64,000 bases of DNA from Nocardiopsis algeriensis (GCF_014203695.1 NZ_JACHJO010000004.1:310001-374000); one strand, 5' to 3'; positions 26,544-36,042 are shown, counted from the stretch's first letter. The notes: generated by a model not told the origin, from the letters alone. Translations and numbers: made by a program.

Positions 26544-29500
26544 TCAGGGGCGGCCGGCAGGACCGTCGGTTGCCCGGAGGAGCGTGCGCAGCCTCTCCTC
26601 CACCCGCTCCCCGACCGCCTCGGGCGCCGTGGCGGCCGCGGAGTCGGCGATGCGGTCGTACTCGTGCGCGCCCAGGGCCCCGCGGGCGCGCTCGGTCCCG
26701 CGCACCACGAACGGCGTGACGGTGTCGGGCACCCCCCGCAGCGACCGCGCGTGGCCGGACAGGGCCGCCGAGCTCCCCGGGTCCTCCTCCGCGCAGATCG
26801 CGGACACGAGATCGAGGAGCTCCGCGTGCACCAGCGCAGGCGCGCCCGCGGACAGGCGCCAGGCCCGGACGGCCTCCCGCAGCGCCGCCCGGGTGTTCCC
26901 CGCGTACCACTCCACCGCGGCCGCCGCCGAGCACCACACGCTCTCGCCGTGGCCGGGCATGTACCCGCCGACGGCGGCGGCCGCCCGCTGCACGCGCGCC
27001 ACCTCGCGGCGGGCCTCCCCGATCCGCCCGCTCTCGCACAGGTAGTGGACACGGGCCAGCGCGACGAGGAAATCATGCCCCTCGCTGGGCATCTCCCCGT
27101 CCAACCCGGCCAGCTCCCGGCCGGCGGCCGGCAGGTCGCCGAGGTCCACGAGGACCTGCAGGCGCCGGATCCGCAGCTCCACCGCCGTCCCGCGCAGGCC
27201 CCGGTCCTCGGCCCGGGCCACCCCCTCGTCCAGAAGCCTGCGGCAGGCCTCCAGATCACCGAAGCGGCGCGCGTCCACCAGCTGGGCGAGCGCCTGGCAC
27301 TCCCCCCAGGTGTCCCCGAGGGCCCGGAACTCCGCCAGTGCGGTCTCCGCGGGGCCCTCGGAGTCCGCGATCCGGCCCGAGAGCATGTCGAGGACGGACA
27401 GCATCAGCCGTACGGCCGCCCGCATCCACGGGTCGCCTTGCTCCCGGGCCTGCTCCAGGCGCTTCCGCGCGGGACCGCCCCGGCCCTCCAGGATCGCCCT
27501 GTGGACCAGTGCCGACACCAGTACGGGGTGCTCCTCCAGCCGCACACCCGCCTGCTCGGCCACCGCTTCCACCCGGTCACCCGGAAAGGGCTCACCACTC
27601 GGGGCCGACCCCCGGACCACCCCGCTGTGGAACACGCAACCGGCCACGGCCGCTCCGCGCCCTTCCGGGACCCGGCCGTCCAGCGCTGCCAGGACCTCGT
27701 CCGACCAGCGCCCGAGCTGGACCGCGGCCCCGCGCAGCGTCCAGTACCACTGGGAGTGCTCGACCAGGTCCAGGGCCGTTCCGGTGTCGCCGCGCAGCAG
27801 AGCCCAGCGGACGGCCGAGGCGAGGTTGTCCTCCTCGGCGTGCAGGCTCTCCAGGAGCTCCGCCTGGCGCGGACCGCGCAGCAGCGGATCGCACTCGCGC
27901 CACAGGTCGCGGACGCGGCAGGCGTGGGCGTCGCGGACGCGCTCCTGCTCCCCGGCCTCCTCCAGGCGCTCGGCGGCGTAGGCCCGCACCGTCTCCAGGA
28001 GCCGGTAGCGCGGCGGACCGTCGGATCGCGCGGTGTCCTCGACGACCACCAGGGACTTGTCCACCAGGGAGAAGAGCACGGGCCAGACGTCCCGGCCGGC
28101 CACCTCTCCCCCGCTCCCGGGATCGGCGCAGACCTGTTCGACGGACTCCAGCGAGGCTCTTCCGGAGAAGACCGACAGACGGCGCAGCGTGCGGCGCTCG
28201 GCCTCGTCCAGCAGCTCCCAGCTCCAGTCGACGACGGCGCGCAGCGTGCTGTGGCGCGGGCGCGCCTCCCGGACACCGCTGCCGAGGAGCCGGAAGCGGT
28301 CGCCGAGGCGGTCGGCGAGCTGGGCCGGGGTCATGGCGCGCAGCCTCGCCGCGGCGAGCTCGAGCGCCAGCGGCATGCCGTCGAGCGCACGGACGGCCCG
28401 GCCGACATGGGCGGCGTTGTCCTCGGTGACCTCGAAGCCGGGGCGCACCGCCCGGGCCCGTTCGGCGAACAGGGCGACGGAGGGGTAGGAGCGGGCCTCC
28501 TCCGCCCCCGCCCCCTCGGGCGGCATCGCCAGCGGCGGCACGGGCAGCAGTTGCTCGCCGGGGACGCCGAGCGGTTCCCGGGAGGTGCCCAGCACACGCA
28601 GGTTCGGGCAGCGGGCGAGCAGGTCGGCGGTGAGGCGGGCGGCGTCCCCGACGAGGTGCTCGCAGTTGTCCAGGACGAGCAGGACGGCGTGGTCGGCGGT
28701 GAAGGAGGCGACGCGGTCCGCGGCGGGGGCCGTCCGCGCCGGTGCGGGACCGTGCACGAGGTGGCGTTCGCGCAGCCCCAGGGTGTCGGCGACGGCCTCG
28801 GCGACGTCGGCACCCGGCTCCAGCGGGGAGAGGTCGACGAACCAGGCGCCCCGGGAGAGCAGGCCGGGTTCCCGGCGGGCCAGCTCGGCGACGGCCTCGA
28901 CCGCCAGCCTCGTCTTGCCCGAGCCGCCCGGGCCCAGCAGGGTGACCAGGCGCCCGTCGGTGAGCAGGTCGGCCGCGACGGAGACCTCCTCCCGCGGAAC
29001 GAAGCCGGTGAGGGCGACGGGCAGGCGGAGCCGGGGCGCCGCGGGGGCCGGCGCGGCCGCAGGAGGAGCCGGGGAGAGCTCTCCGCGCAGCACACGTGCG
29101 TGGGCAGCGGCGAGCCGGGGCGAGGGATCCAGGCCCAGTTCGCCGGCCAGCCTCGCGCGCATGTCCTCGTAGACGCCGACCGCGTCGGCGGAGCGGCCGG
29201 TTCCGGCCAGGGCGAGCATGAGGATCTCGGCGGGGCGCTCGCGCAGGGGCTCGTCGCGGGCCAGTGCCTCTGCCTCGGGCAGGGCCTCGCCGTAGCGCCC
29301 CGCGCCCACGAGCGCGGCCAGCCGGTCCTCGACCACACCGCGGAAGGTGTCGGCCAGCCGGAGCGCGACGCCCTCGGCCAGGCCCTGCGAGGTGAGCTCG
29401 GGCAGTGCGGGTCCGCGCCAGAGGGCGGCGGCCCCGTCCAGGGCGAGCACCGACTCCGCGTACCTGCCCTCGTCGAGCAGGCGGCGGCCGCTGCGGGCCA

Positions 29501-29810
29501 GTCCCTCGAACTCGGTCAGGTCCACCTGCCCGGGGTCGACCGCGAGGCGGTAGCCGGAGGGCCCGCCCTCGACCGCCGCGGCCGCACCCAGGACGCGACG
29601 CAGCCGTGAGACGAGGGCCTGGAGGGCGTTGCCCGCCGCGGCGGGCGGAGAGTCGGCCCACAGGGAGTCGACCAGGAAGTCGGTGGACACCCACCGGCCG
29701 GGGGCGAGCAGGAGGAGCGCCAGGAGCGTGCGCAGGCGCGCGCCGCCGACCGCCACGGCCGCGCCCGCCTCGTCGCGCACCAGCAGGGGACCCAGGATGG
29801 AGAAGCGCAC
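26544..29810 (-). CDS. AfsR/SARP-family transcriptional regulator with NB-ARC and TPR regions
   Basis: A 1088-residue regulator. An OmpR-type winged helix (RFSILGPLLVRDEAG, ~1-95) is followed by a BTAD domain (~97-245) and a STAND/NB-ARC ATPase with P loop GPGGSGKTRLA (Lys299), Walker B LLVLDNCEHL and the GMPLALELAAARL motif. The rest is helical, TPR-like repeats. Such proteins bind 11-bp direct repeats when a ligand or phosphorylation releases the ATPase. The GTG at 29810 gives the family start VRFSILGPL, but GGGGAG directly abuts it; an upstream start is possible. It converges on the DrrAB-like operon with 33 bp between stops and is the likely regulator of that promoter. Confidence 0.9.
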   Translation of the reverse strand: MRFSILGPLLVRDEAGAAVAVGGARLRTLLALLLLAPGRWVSTDFLVDSLWADSPPAAAGNALQALVSRLRRVLGAAAAVEGGPSGYRLAVDPGQVDLTEFEGLARSGRRLLDEGRYAESVLALDGAAALWRGPALPELTSQGLAEGVALRLADTFRGVVEDRLAALVGAGRYGEALPEAEALARDEPLRERPAEILMLALAGTGRSADAVGVYEDMRARLAGELGLDPSPRLAAAHARVLRGELSPAPPAAAPAPAAPRLRLPVALTGFVPREEVSVAADLLTDGRLVTLLGPGGSGKTRLAVEAVAELARREPGLLSRGAWFVDLSPLEPGADVAEAVADTLGLRERHLVHGPAPARTAPAADRVASFTADHAVLLVLDNCEHLVGDAARLTADLLARCPNLRVLGTSREPLGVPGEQLLPVPPLAMPPEGAGAEEARSYPSVALFAERARAVRPGFEVTEDNAAHVGRAVRALDGMPLALELAAARLRAMTPAQLADRLGDRFRLLGSGVREARPRHSTLRAVVDWSWELLDEAERRTLRRLSVFSGRASLESVEQVCADPGSGGEVAGRDVWPVLFSLVDKSLVVVEDTARSDGPPRYRLLETVRAYAAERLEEAGEQERVRDAHACRVRDLWRECDPLLRGPRQAELLESLHAEEDNLASAVRWALLRGDTGTALDLVEHSQWYWTLRGAAVQLGRWSDEVLAALDGRVPEGRGAAVAGCVFHSGVVRGSAPSGEPFPGDRVEAVAEQAGVRLEEHPVLVSALVHRAILEGRGGPARKRLEQAREQGDPWMRAAVRLMLSVLDMLSGRIADSEGPAETALAEFRALGDTWGECQALAQLVDARRFGDLEACRRLLDEGVARAEDRGLRGTAVELRIRRLQVLVDLGDLPAAGRELAGLDGEMPSEGHDFLVALARVHYLCESGRIGEARREVARVQRAAAAVGGYMPGHGESVWCSAAAAVEWYAGNTRAALREAVRAWRLSAGAPALVHAELLDLVSAICAEEDPGSSAALSGHARSLRGVPDTVTPFVVRGTERARGALGAHEYDRIADSAAATAPEAVGERVEERLRTLLRATDGPAGRP

Positions 29811-30025
29811 CTCCCCATCATGGCCCGGTCCGCGTGGCGGCCCGGCACGGGCTCCCGCCGCCGGTGGGAGCCGGAGACATGCGCAACCGCAGTAAGGTTC
29901 GCTGAGGAACGTGTGCGGGTACCGCTCCCGCGCGCTTTTTCCGGACGCGCCCGACACCCCTTCGTCCGGGCGCCCCCACACACAGCGAGGCCGCCGCCGC
30001 GGCCCGACAGCCCAGGAGTACCACA

Positions 30026-30631
30026 TTGTTCCCGGCCCTCCCCTCTTCTCGGATCACCGGTGCGCACCCGGCGCCCCGCACCCTCACCCGCGCGCTCCCG
30101 GGCGCCGCCGCGGCAGGGGCAGCGGTCCTGCTGGCGACGGGCTGCGGGTTCTTCGCCCCCGGGCAGAACGGGGACGTGCCCGACAGCATCAACCTCTCCA
30201 GTCCGCTGATCCAGGCGGGGCAGCCGCTGCCCCCGGCCTACACCTGTGACGGCGAGGAGGGCGAGGACCAGGCCTACTCCCCGCCGCTGAGCTGGTCGGG
30301 CCTCCCCGAGAACACGGAGTCGATCGCCCTGGTCGTGGACGACCCGGAGGCGGCCGAGGTGTTCTGGGTCCTCCACGACCTGGACCCGCAGGCCGGTGAG
30401 CTGCGCCAGAACACGGTTCCGGGCGATGCCCGCCAGGGCCTCAACAGCGCCGGCGAGGCCTCCTACGACCCGCCGTGCGCGCAGGAGGGCGAGGTCCGCC
30501 AGTACCGGTTCACGCTGTACGCGCTGGACAGCCCGCTGGGTCTGCCCGAGGGTTCCGAGCTGGATGCGGTACTGGAGGGGATCGCCGACCGCGCCGTGGC
30601 GAGGGGTTCCCTGTCCACCACCAGCGAGTGA
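30026..30631 (+). CDS. PEBP (YbhB/YbcL, Raf kinase inhibitor-like) lipoprotein
   Basis: A 201-residue secreted lipoprotein. The signal sequence ends in the lipobox LLATGC (Cys40). The PEBP fold follows, with PPLSWSGLPENTES, DDPEAAEVFWVLHDLD and the C-terminal YRFTLYAL block. PEBP proteins bind small anions or phosphorylated ligands; bacterial function is mostly unknown. Start is TTG at 30026, chosen for CAGGAG 7 nt upstream and the fit of the signal peptide. It is divergent from the SARP-like gene. Confidence 0.88.
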   Translation: MFPALPSSRITGAHPAPRTLTRALPGAAAAGAAVLLATGCGFFAPGQNGDVPDSINLSSPLIQAGQPLPPAYTCDGEEGEDQAYSPPLSWSGLPENTESIALVVDDPEAAEVFWVLHDLDPQAGELRQNTVPGDARQGLNSAGEASYDPPCAQEGEVRQYRFTLYALDSPLGLPEGSELDAVLEGIADRAVARGSLSTTSE

Positions 30632-30642
30632 CACAGGTCATG

Positions 30643-30718
30643 ATGGGAACTTCCTGGAATTACCCGCGAGTAAGCCGCATCCGACGGAACTCGGCGGATT
30701 CCTCCAGGAAGCTCCCAT
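30643..30718. repeat. 16-bp inverted repeat after the PEBP gene
   Basis: ATGGGAACTTCCTGGA (30643-30658) and TCCAGGAAGCTCCCAT (30703-30718) are inverted copies with one mismatch and a 44-nt loop. It starts 12 bp past the PEBP stop and may end that transcript or be an operator. The rest of the 346-bp gap to 30977 holds no gene I can see; it should contain the promoter of the repeat protein. Confidence 0.6.
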
Positions 30719-30977
30719 GGCCCTCTGCACACAGAGCACCGCAGCACATACAGTGGTCCTGTGCCCCCTGCCACATTTCAGATGACCGTTTTCCGTTCAC
30801 TCGCCGCGCAGCACCCTGACGTGCGTCCGCACCGAACCACCTGCTTCTCTTCCCGCCGACAGGCAGGAGCACCGCGGAAAGACACGAGGGACCTCCTCCA
30901 CCCGGTCGGCCGCTCCTGTCGGCCGGAGGACGGAGCGCTCCGGGTGCGGCCAACCTCTCCAAGGTAGTGCGTAGACC

Positions 30978-32930
30978 ATGACCATCACCGTCATCATCAT
31001 CGCCGTCGTCGTCGTACTCGCCGCGCTCCTGGTCCTGCTGCTGGGCATGCGCTCCCTGAACCTGGGTCCCCGCAGGGACGACTACGACGACCACGAGTAC
31101 GACGACGCGGATGAGGACGGCGCCCCCGAGGACGCCGACCGCGCGCCCGCCCCGAGGGGGCGGGCCCGTCGCCGCTCCCCGGAGAGCGGCGGCCGCGCCG
31201 AGGGCGGGCGCCCCCGGCGCGGGCGGCGCGACGACGACTGGGACGACGACGGCTTCTGGTCGAGCCTGGGCGACGACGGCCCGGACGAGCGCGGGGGGCA
31301 CGAGCGGGACCGGCCCGCGGACACCGGCCCGAGCATCACCGCCTACGAGTACGAGGACGACGGCTACGACGACGAGGAGACGGGGCCGCCCGGAGCCACC
31401 ACCCTCCTGCCCCGGACCGGCTCGGGGCAGGGCGCCTCGGCCGACCTGGCCGTGCTCGCGAGCCTGGGCCAGACCCCGGAGCCGCCCGCTCCCGAGCAGG
31501 GAACCCCCGAGCCGCCGCGATCGGAGCTGCCTCCCCGGCCGGAGCCCAGAGCGCTGTCCGCTCCCTCCGCGCGCGACGAGGACCCGCTCACCGCGCCGTG
31601 GACACCGCCGCCGTCCTCGTCACGGGACACCGTGTCGTTGGCCGACCGGCTGACCTCGCCCCGTCCCGACCCCCTGGACGGCCCCAGCGGCCCCCAGACC
31701 CCGCCCGCGGCGCACGACCCGCTCGGCGCACCTTCCTCCTACGGGAGCCGGAGCGACCTCCCCGCTTCCGGGGACCCGCTCTCGCCGGGCTTCCGCTCCT
31801 CCTCCCCGGGTTCGGACCCGGCCTCCCCGATCTGGTCGAGCATGGACACCGGCGCGCACCAGCGACCCCAGGCCGGCTACGGCTCCCCGTCGGCGGGCAC
31901 GCCCGCCGATCCGCTGACCGGCGGCTACCCGTCCTCGTACCCGGAGCCGACGCCGCTCGGCCATGACACGGGCACTCACCGGCGCTCCTCCTACGACGCG
32001 GCGGGGCCGACCGCGCCGCCCGAGTACACCAGCGGAACGCACGCCCGCCAGGACTACACCGCACCCCAGCAGCCGGACCTCGGAACACACAGCCGCCCCT
32101 CCTACAACACGGGCGCCTACGACACCGGATCCCTCGGCCGCAGCGAGTACGACACCGGTTCCTTCGGCCGGGGTGAATACGACACCGGTTCCTTCGGCCG
32201 GGGCGAGTACGACACCGGCACCCACCGGCGCGCCCCCTACGACAGCGGGACCCGGCAGGACTTCCCCGCGCCCCCGCGCCCCGAGTACGACACCGGCTCC
32301 TTCGGCCGCGGTGAATACGACACCGGCACCCACCGGCGCACCCCCTACGACGCGGGGCCGACCGCACCGCCCGAGTACACCAGCGGAACCCACGCCCGCC
32401 AGGACTACACCGCACCCCAGCAGCCGGACCTCGGAACACACAACCGCCCCTCCTACGACACCGGCGCCTACGACACCGGATCCCTCGGCCGCAGCGAGTA
32501 CGACACCGGCTCCTTCGGCCGGGGCGAGTACGACACCGGCACCCACCGGCGCGCCCCCTACGACAGCGGGACCCACAGCCGTCCCGTTCCTCCGGCGGAC
32601 AACCCGCCGCTGTGGGGCGAGGGCAGCACGGCGTTCGGGACCCCGGGCGCGCCCACCGACGGCGGATTCGGCGGTCCGGCCCCGTCCGGGCAGCACTCCT
32701 CACCGACAGGCGGCCGCGACCCGTACGGCCGCCCCGACCCGCGGAGCACGGGCTACACCGACCCCCTGAGCGGGGGGTATCCCTCGCCGTACGGGACCGG
32801 CGACCGGACCCCGCAGGACGACTGGCAGCCGGGCGACGGCCGCGGCAGCCGGGACCAGGACCCCTACGAGCAGCGCGACCGGGGCCGGGGGCGCTACGAG
32901 GGCGGCTACGAGGACGGCCGCTTCATCTGA
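30978..32930 (+). CDS. Membrane-anchored protein with long disordered repeat region
   Basis: A 650-residue protein. One N-terminal membrane segment (ITVIIIAVVVVLAALLVLLL, residues 3-22) is followed by a strongly acidic Asp/Tyr stretch, a basic Arg patch, and then ~550 residues of low-complexity Pro/Ser/Gly/Tyr sequence. From about residue 330 the motif YDTG recurs (YDTGSFGRGE, YDTGTHRR), organised in two ~117-residue copies. No catalytic domain is visible. The membrane anchor with a Tyr/Gly/Arg-rich tail suggests a scaffold or phase-separating protein, which is only a guess. ATG 30978 has a distant AAGG, so the start is probable rather than sure. Confidence 0.72.
   Translation: MTITVIIIAVVVVLAALLVLLLGMRSLNLGPRRDDYDDHEYDDADEDGAPEDADRAPAPRGRARRRSPESGGRAEGGRPRRGRRDDDWDDDGFWSSLGDDGPDERGGHERDRPADTGPSITAYEYEDDGYDDEETGPPGATTLLPRTGSGQGASADLAVLASLGQTPEPPAPEQGTPEPPRSELPPRPEPRALSAPSARDEDPLTAPWTPPPSSSRDTVSLADRLTSPRPDPLDGPSGPQTPPAAHDPLGAPSSYGSRSDLPASGDPLSPGFRSSSPGSDPASPIWSSMDTGAHQRPQAGYGSPSAGTPADPLTGGYPSSYPEPTPLGHDTGTHRRSSYDAAGPTAPPEYTSGTHARQDYTAPQQPDLGTHSRPSYNTGAYDTGSLGRSEYDTGSFGRGEYDTGSFGRGEYDTGTHRRAPYDSGTRQDFPAPPRPEYDTGSFGRGEYDTGTHRRTPYDAGPTAPPEYTSGTHARQDYTAPQQPDLGTHNRPSYDTGAYDTGSLGRSEYDTGSFGRGEYDTGTHRRAPYDSGTHSRPVPPADNPPLWGEGSTAFGTPGAPTDGGFGGPAPSGQHSSPTGGRDPYGRPDPRSTGYTDPLSGGYPSPYGTGDRTPQDDWQPGDGRGSRDQDPYEQRDRGRGRYEGGYEDGRFI
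32004..32576 (+). repeat. Tandem ~351-bp duplication inside the repeat protein gene
   Basis: The stretch beginning GGGCCGACCGC at 32004 recurs at 32355, an offset of 351 bp (117 codons), with only a few base changes over at least 100 bp (for example AGCGGAACGCACGCC against AGCGGAACCCACGCC). Within each copy the shorter 30-bp unit coding YDTGSFGRGE repeats. Nucleotide near-identity points to recent duplication. Confidence 0.85.
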
Positions 32931-32956
32931 ACGCACGGCGCGGCACACCTCCACGA

Positions 32957-32992
32957 CCGGGGGCGACGGGAGTTTCTTCCTGTCGCCCCCGG
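32957..32992 (+). terminator. Hairpin terminator after the repeat protein gene
   Basis: CCGGGGGCGAC (32957-32967) pairs perfectly with GTCGCCCCCGG (32982-32992) around a 14-nt T-rich loop, 26 bp past the stop; a pyrimidine-rich tract follows. Confidence 0.75.
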
Positions 32993-33177
32993 GCCTCTTC
33001 TGTCCGGTCCTGTCCCCGGAGTCGGTCGAAAGCCAGAAAACGGTAACCAAAACCGCAACAGTCCGTCACACCGGCCCGGAAATTCTGACTACAGTTGGTG
33101 ATCACAAGGGCACGCAGAGGCTTCCTTTCCTGCGTGTCCCTCCCCCCTGTGTACCGGTCCGACCGAACGGAGCTGCC

Positions 33178-35526
33178 ATGCGCAACGACGCCCGAGGAAT
33201 CCTGCCGCCCGAGCCGCCCGAGCCGCCGCCGCAAGAGGCGCCGCAGAGCCGCAGGATGACGGTGTCCGCCGACGTCGGCGCCTCCCTCGTGGTCTTCCTC
33301 GTCGCCGTCCCCCTGTCCCTGGGCATCGCCGTCGCCTCAGGGGCGCCCCTGGTCGCCGGAATCGTCGCGGCCGTGGTCGGCGGCATCGTCGCCGGCCTCG
33401 TGGGCGGGTCCATGGTGCAGGTCAGCGGGCCGGCCGCCGGGCTCACCATCATCGTCGCCGACCTGATCGCCACCCACGGCTGGCGCGTCACCTGCCTCAT
33501 CACCCTGCTGGCCGGGATCGTCCAGCTCTCCCTCGGCGCCTTCCGCATCGCCCGCGCCGCCCTGGCCGTCTCCCCCGCCGTGGTCCACGGCATGCTCGCC
33601 GGGGTCGGCGTGACCATCGCCCTCGCCCAGCTGCACATCGTCCTGGGCGGATCCCCGCAGAGCTCGGCGGTGGCCAACATCGCCGACCTGCCCGCGCAGA
33701 TCGCCCACAACCACACACCTGCGGTCGCGGTCGGCGTGGTCACCATCGCGATCATGTTCTGCTGGGGCAGGCTGCCCGCCCTCGGCGCCTTCCGGCCCGC
33801 GGTCGTGCCCGCGGCCCTGGTCGCGGTGGGAACGGCGACCGCCGTCGCCACACTCGGCCGCTGGCAGCTGGAGACCGTCTCCCTGCCCTCCTCCCTGGCC
33901 GACGCCTGGAACGGTCCCGCTCTGCCCGAGGCCGGGCAGTGGCACGGAGTCTTCCTGGGGGTGGCCACCGTCGCCATGGTCGCCAGTGTCGAGTCGCTGC
34001 TCGCCGCGATCGCGGTCGACCGCATGCACAGCGGCCGCCGGGTGATGCTCGACCGCGAGCTGTGCGGACAGGGCGCCGCCAACGTGGTCAGCGGCGCGCT
34101 GGGCGGCCTGCCCGTGGCCGGCGTGATCGTGCGCAGCACCACCAATGTGCGCTCGGGCGGGCGCACCCCTTTGTCGACCGTCCTGCACGGCGTGTGGATC
34201 CTGCTCTTCATCTCCCTGTTCGCCCACGTGGTCGAGCTGATCCCCATGGCCGCCCTGGCCGGACTGCTGGTGTTCATCGGCGTGCAGATGGTCTCCGTCG
34301 CCCACCTGCGCGACCTGCGCCGCCACCACGAGGCCGGCGTCTACCTGGTGAGCCTGTCCGGCGTGGTGTTCCTCGGCCTCCTGGAGGGGATCTTCCTCGG
34401 GTTCGCCCTGGCCGTGGTCGTGTCCCTGCGCAGGCTCACCCGGGTCACGGTCACCACCGAGGAGAGCGGCGGCCGCGTGCACGTCACCGTGCACGGGTCC
34501 CTGACCTTCCTGGGGGTGCCCCGGCTGGCACACGTGCTGCGCACCGTCCCCGCCGGGGCCCGGGTCGACCTCGACCTGCACGTGGACTTCATGGACCATG
34601 CCGCCTTCGAGGCCATCCACGCCTGGCGCGTCGACCACGAGCGCACCGGAGGCAGCGTCGACATCGACGAGGTCCACGAGCAGTGGTACGAGCGCAGCAC
34701 CCGGAGCTCGGCCCCGGCGACCAAGACCGCGCCCCGCGGCCTGGCCCGCTGGTGGGCACCCTGGGAGATGCGCCCCGGTGCCTCCGCGGAGGTGGACCCC
34801 GTCGGCCTCCTTGCCGCGGGCGCCCGCGAGTACCACGCCAGCACTGCCGGGCGGATGCGTTCACTGATGAGCCGCCTGTCCCACGGGCAGAGCCCCACGG
34901 CGCTGTTCATCACCTGCGCCGATTCCCGGGTGGTGCCCAACCTGATCACCGCCAGCGGTCCGGGCGACCTGTTCACCGTGCGCAACGTCGGCAACCTCGT
35001 ACCGCCTCCGGACAGCCGCGACGACGACTCGGTGGGCGCCGCCGTCGAGTACGCGGTGGCCGTCCTCGGGGTCCCGTCGATCGTCGTGTGCGGCCACTCG
35101 CACTGCGGGGCGATGAAGGCCCTCCTGGAGAAGGCCCACCTGGAGCCCGGCGAGGCCGACACCTCGCACATGCGCCGCTGGCTGGCCCACGCCGCGCCCA
35201 GCCTGGCGCGAGCAGGAGAGGAGGTGTCGTCCGCCCTGCCCTCACCCGAGGCGCTGCGCCGCCTGTCCCAGGCCAACGTCGTGCAGCAGATCGCCCACCT
35301 CGCGCGCCACCCGGTGGTGCGCGAGCGCCTGGAGTCGGGGCAGCTGGAGCTGACGGGGATGTACTACGACCTGGCGACGGCGCAGGTCCACCTGCTCGAC
35401 AGCGGAACCGGGGAGTTCACCCCGGTCCGGGGCGTCGGGGACACCGCTCCGGTGCCGCGGCAGGCCCCGGCCGGGGATCAGCTGGTCGAGGAGTCGTCGG
35501 GCGCGTCGTCGCGCCCGTCCTCCTGA
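33178..35526 (+). CDS. SulP-family transporter fused to a beta-carbonic anhydrase
   Basis: A 782-residue fusion. Residues ~25-430 form a SulP/SLC26 membrane domain with 10-12 hydrophobic segments, including QVSGPAAGLTIIVADLI. Residues ~440-510 resemble a shortened STAS domain (VHVTVHGSLTFLGVPRL). From ~545 to 755 is a beta-carbonic anhydrase with zinc ligands Cys580 (CADSR), His640 and Cys643 (GHSHCGAMK) and the Asp582-Arg584 dyad. This suggests coupled bicarbonate transport and CO2 hydration at the membrane. ATG 33178 follows CGGAGCTGCC. A possible small membrane ORF overlaps the 3' end on the other strand. Confidence 0.95.
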   Translation: MRNDARGILPPEPPEPPPQEAPQSRRMTVSADVGASLVVFLVAVPLSLGIAVASGAPLVAGIVAAVVGGIVAGLVGGSMVQVSGPAAGLTIIVADLIATHGWRVTCLITLLAGIVQLSLGAFRIARAALAVSPAVVHGMLAGVGVTIALAQLHIVLGGSPQSSAVANIADLPAQIAHNHTPAVAVGVVTIAIMFCWGRLPALGAFRPAVVPAALVAVGTATAVATLGRWQLETVSLPSSLADAWNGPALPEAGQWHGVFLGVATVAMVASVESLLAAIAVDRMHSGRRVMLDRELCGQGAANVVSGALGGLPVAGVIVRSTTNVRSGGRTPLSTVLHGVWILLFISLFAHVVELIPMAALAGLLVFIGVQMVSVAHLRDLRRHHEAGVYLVSLSGVVFLGLLEGIFLGFALAVVVSLRRLTRVTVTTEESGGRVHVTVHGSLTFLGVPRLAHVLRTVPAGARVDLDLHVDFMDHAAFEAIHAWRVDHERTGGSVDIDEVHEQWYERSTRSSAPATKTAPRGLARWWAPWEMRPGASAEVDPVGLLAAGAREYHASTAGRMRSLMSRLSHGQSPTALFITCADSRVVPNLITASGPGDLFTVRNVGNLVPPPDSRDDDSVGAAVEYAVAVLGVPSIVVCGHSHCGAMKALLEKAHLEPGEADTSHMRRWLAHAAPSLARAGEEVSSALPSPEALRRLSQANVVQQIAHLARHPVVRERLESGQLELTGMYYDLATAQVHLLDSGTGEFTPVRGVGDTAPVPRQAPAGDQLVEESSGASSRPSS

Positions 35527-35630
35527 ACACCCGAGGACTGGTACCGGGCGAGCAGGACGATCGCCACGATCGCCGCGATCGGCAGACCGAAGAAGACCAC
35601 CCAGAAAAGGGCCGAGTCGAAGTTGATCAA
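35478..35630 (-). CDS. Possible small single-pass membrane protein (50 aa)
   Basis: A TTG at 35630 opens a 50-codon frame: MINFDSALFWVVFFG, then IAAIVAIVLLARYQ, then an acidic tail (EDGRDDAPDDSSTS). The composition, one clean membrane helix with positive residues after it and an acidic cytoplasmic tail, is what a real small membrane protein looks like. An in-frame stop lies just before the TTG, and GGGTGA upstream could bind ribosomes. Its last 49 bp overlap the end of the SulP-carbonic anhydrase gene antisense. It could also be chance, since hydrophobic frames are not rare. Confidence 0.42.
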   Translation of the reverse strand: MINFDSALFWVVFFGLPIAAIVAIVLLARYQSSGVQEDGRDDAPDDSSTS

Positions 35631-36042
35631 GAGTCACCCATTCCCGTGAACGCGGATGCCCCTCCGGGCCACCACCCCCGGACCGGCCCAGGGGCGTTCG
35701 CGCTCCGGGCGGGACCGGGGGTGCGGAGCGCACGCCCAATCTATAGGTGCGCGCCCGCCCGGGCCATGCCCTTGCGGACGTATCCTGCTGTCCCTGCCCG
35801 ACCGGAACCACGAAGGGCGGGAGGCGGGGAGCCGGTCGGCGAGGAGACGCCCGGTGGTGACACCGAGGAAGCGGCGAGTCGGCAACAGGCCTTCATGGAG
35901 CCGGCGCCGAGCGAAGAAGTGAGTATCGTGGGCGGCGCGAGAACGGGAGTCCGGCCTGCGACCGGACCGGCTGGACCTCTTGTGACCATCGTGACCGCCG
36001 AGAGCTGCGGGGACAGGTGGTCAGCCGAACGGGGACGGTGGC
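35631..36042. other. 412-bp intergenic region without a recognised gene
   Basis: Open frames run through, but none has both a ribosome site and a plausible protein. A TATCCT-like hexamer near 35780 is the only promoter-like element noticed. It separates the SulP locus from the orphan 107-residue gene. Confidence 0.4.

Noticed and set aside
26664-29609. A 981-codon frame antisense to the SARP-like regulator
   Set aside because: Same artefact of high G+C: no ribosome site and no domain, with a fully explained gene on the other strand.
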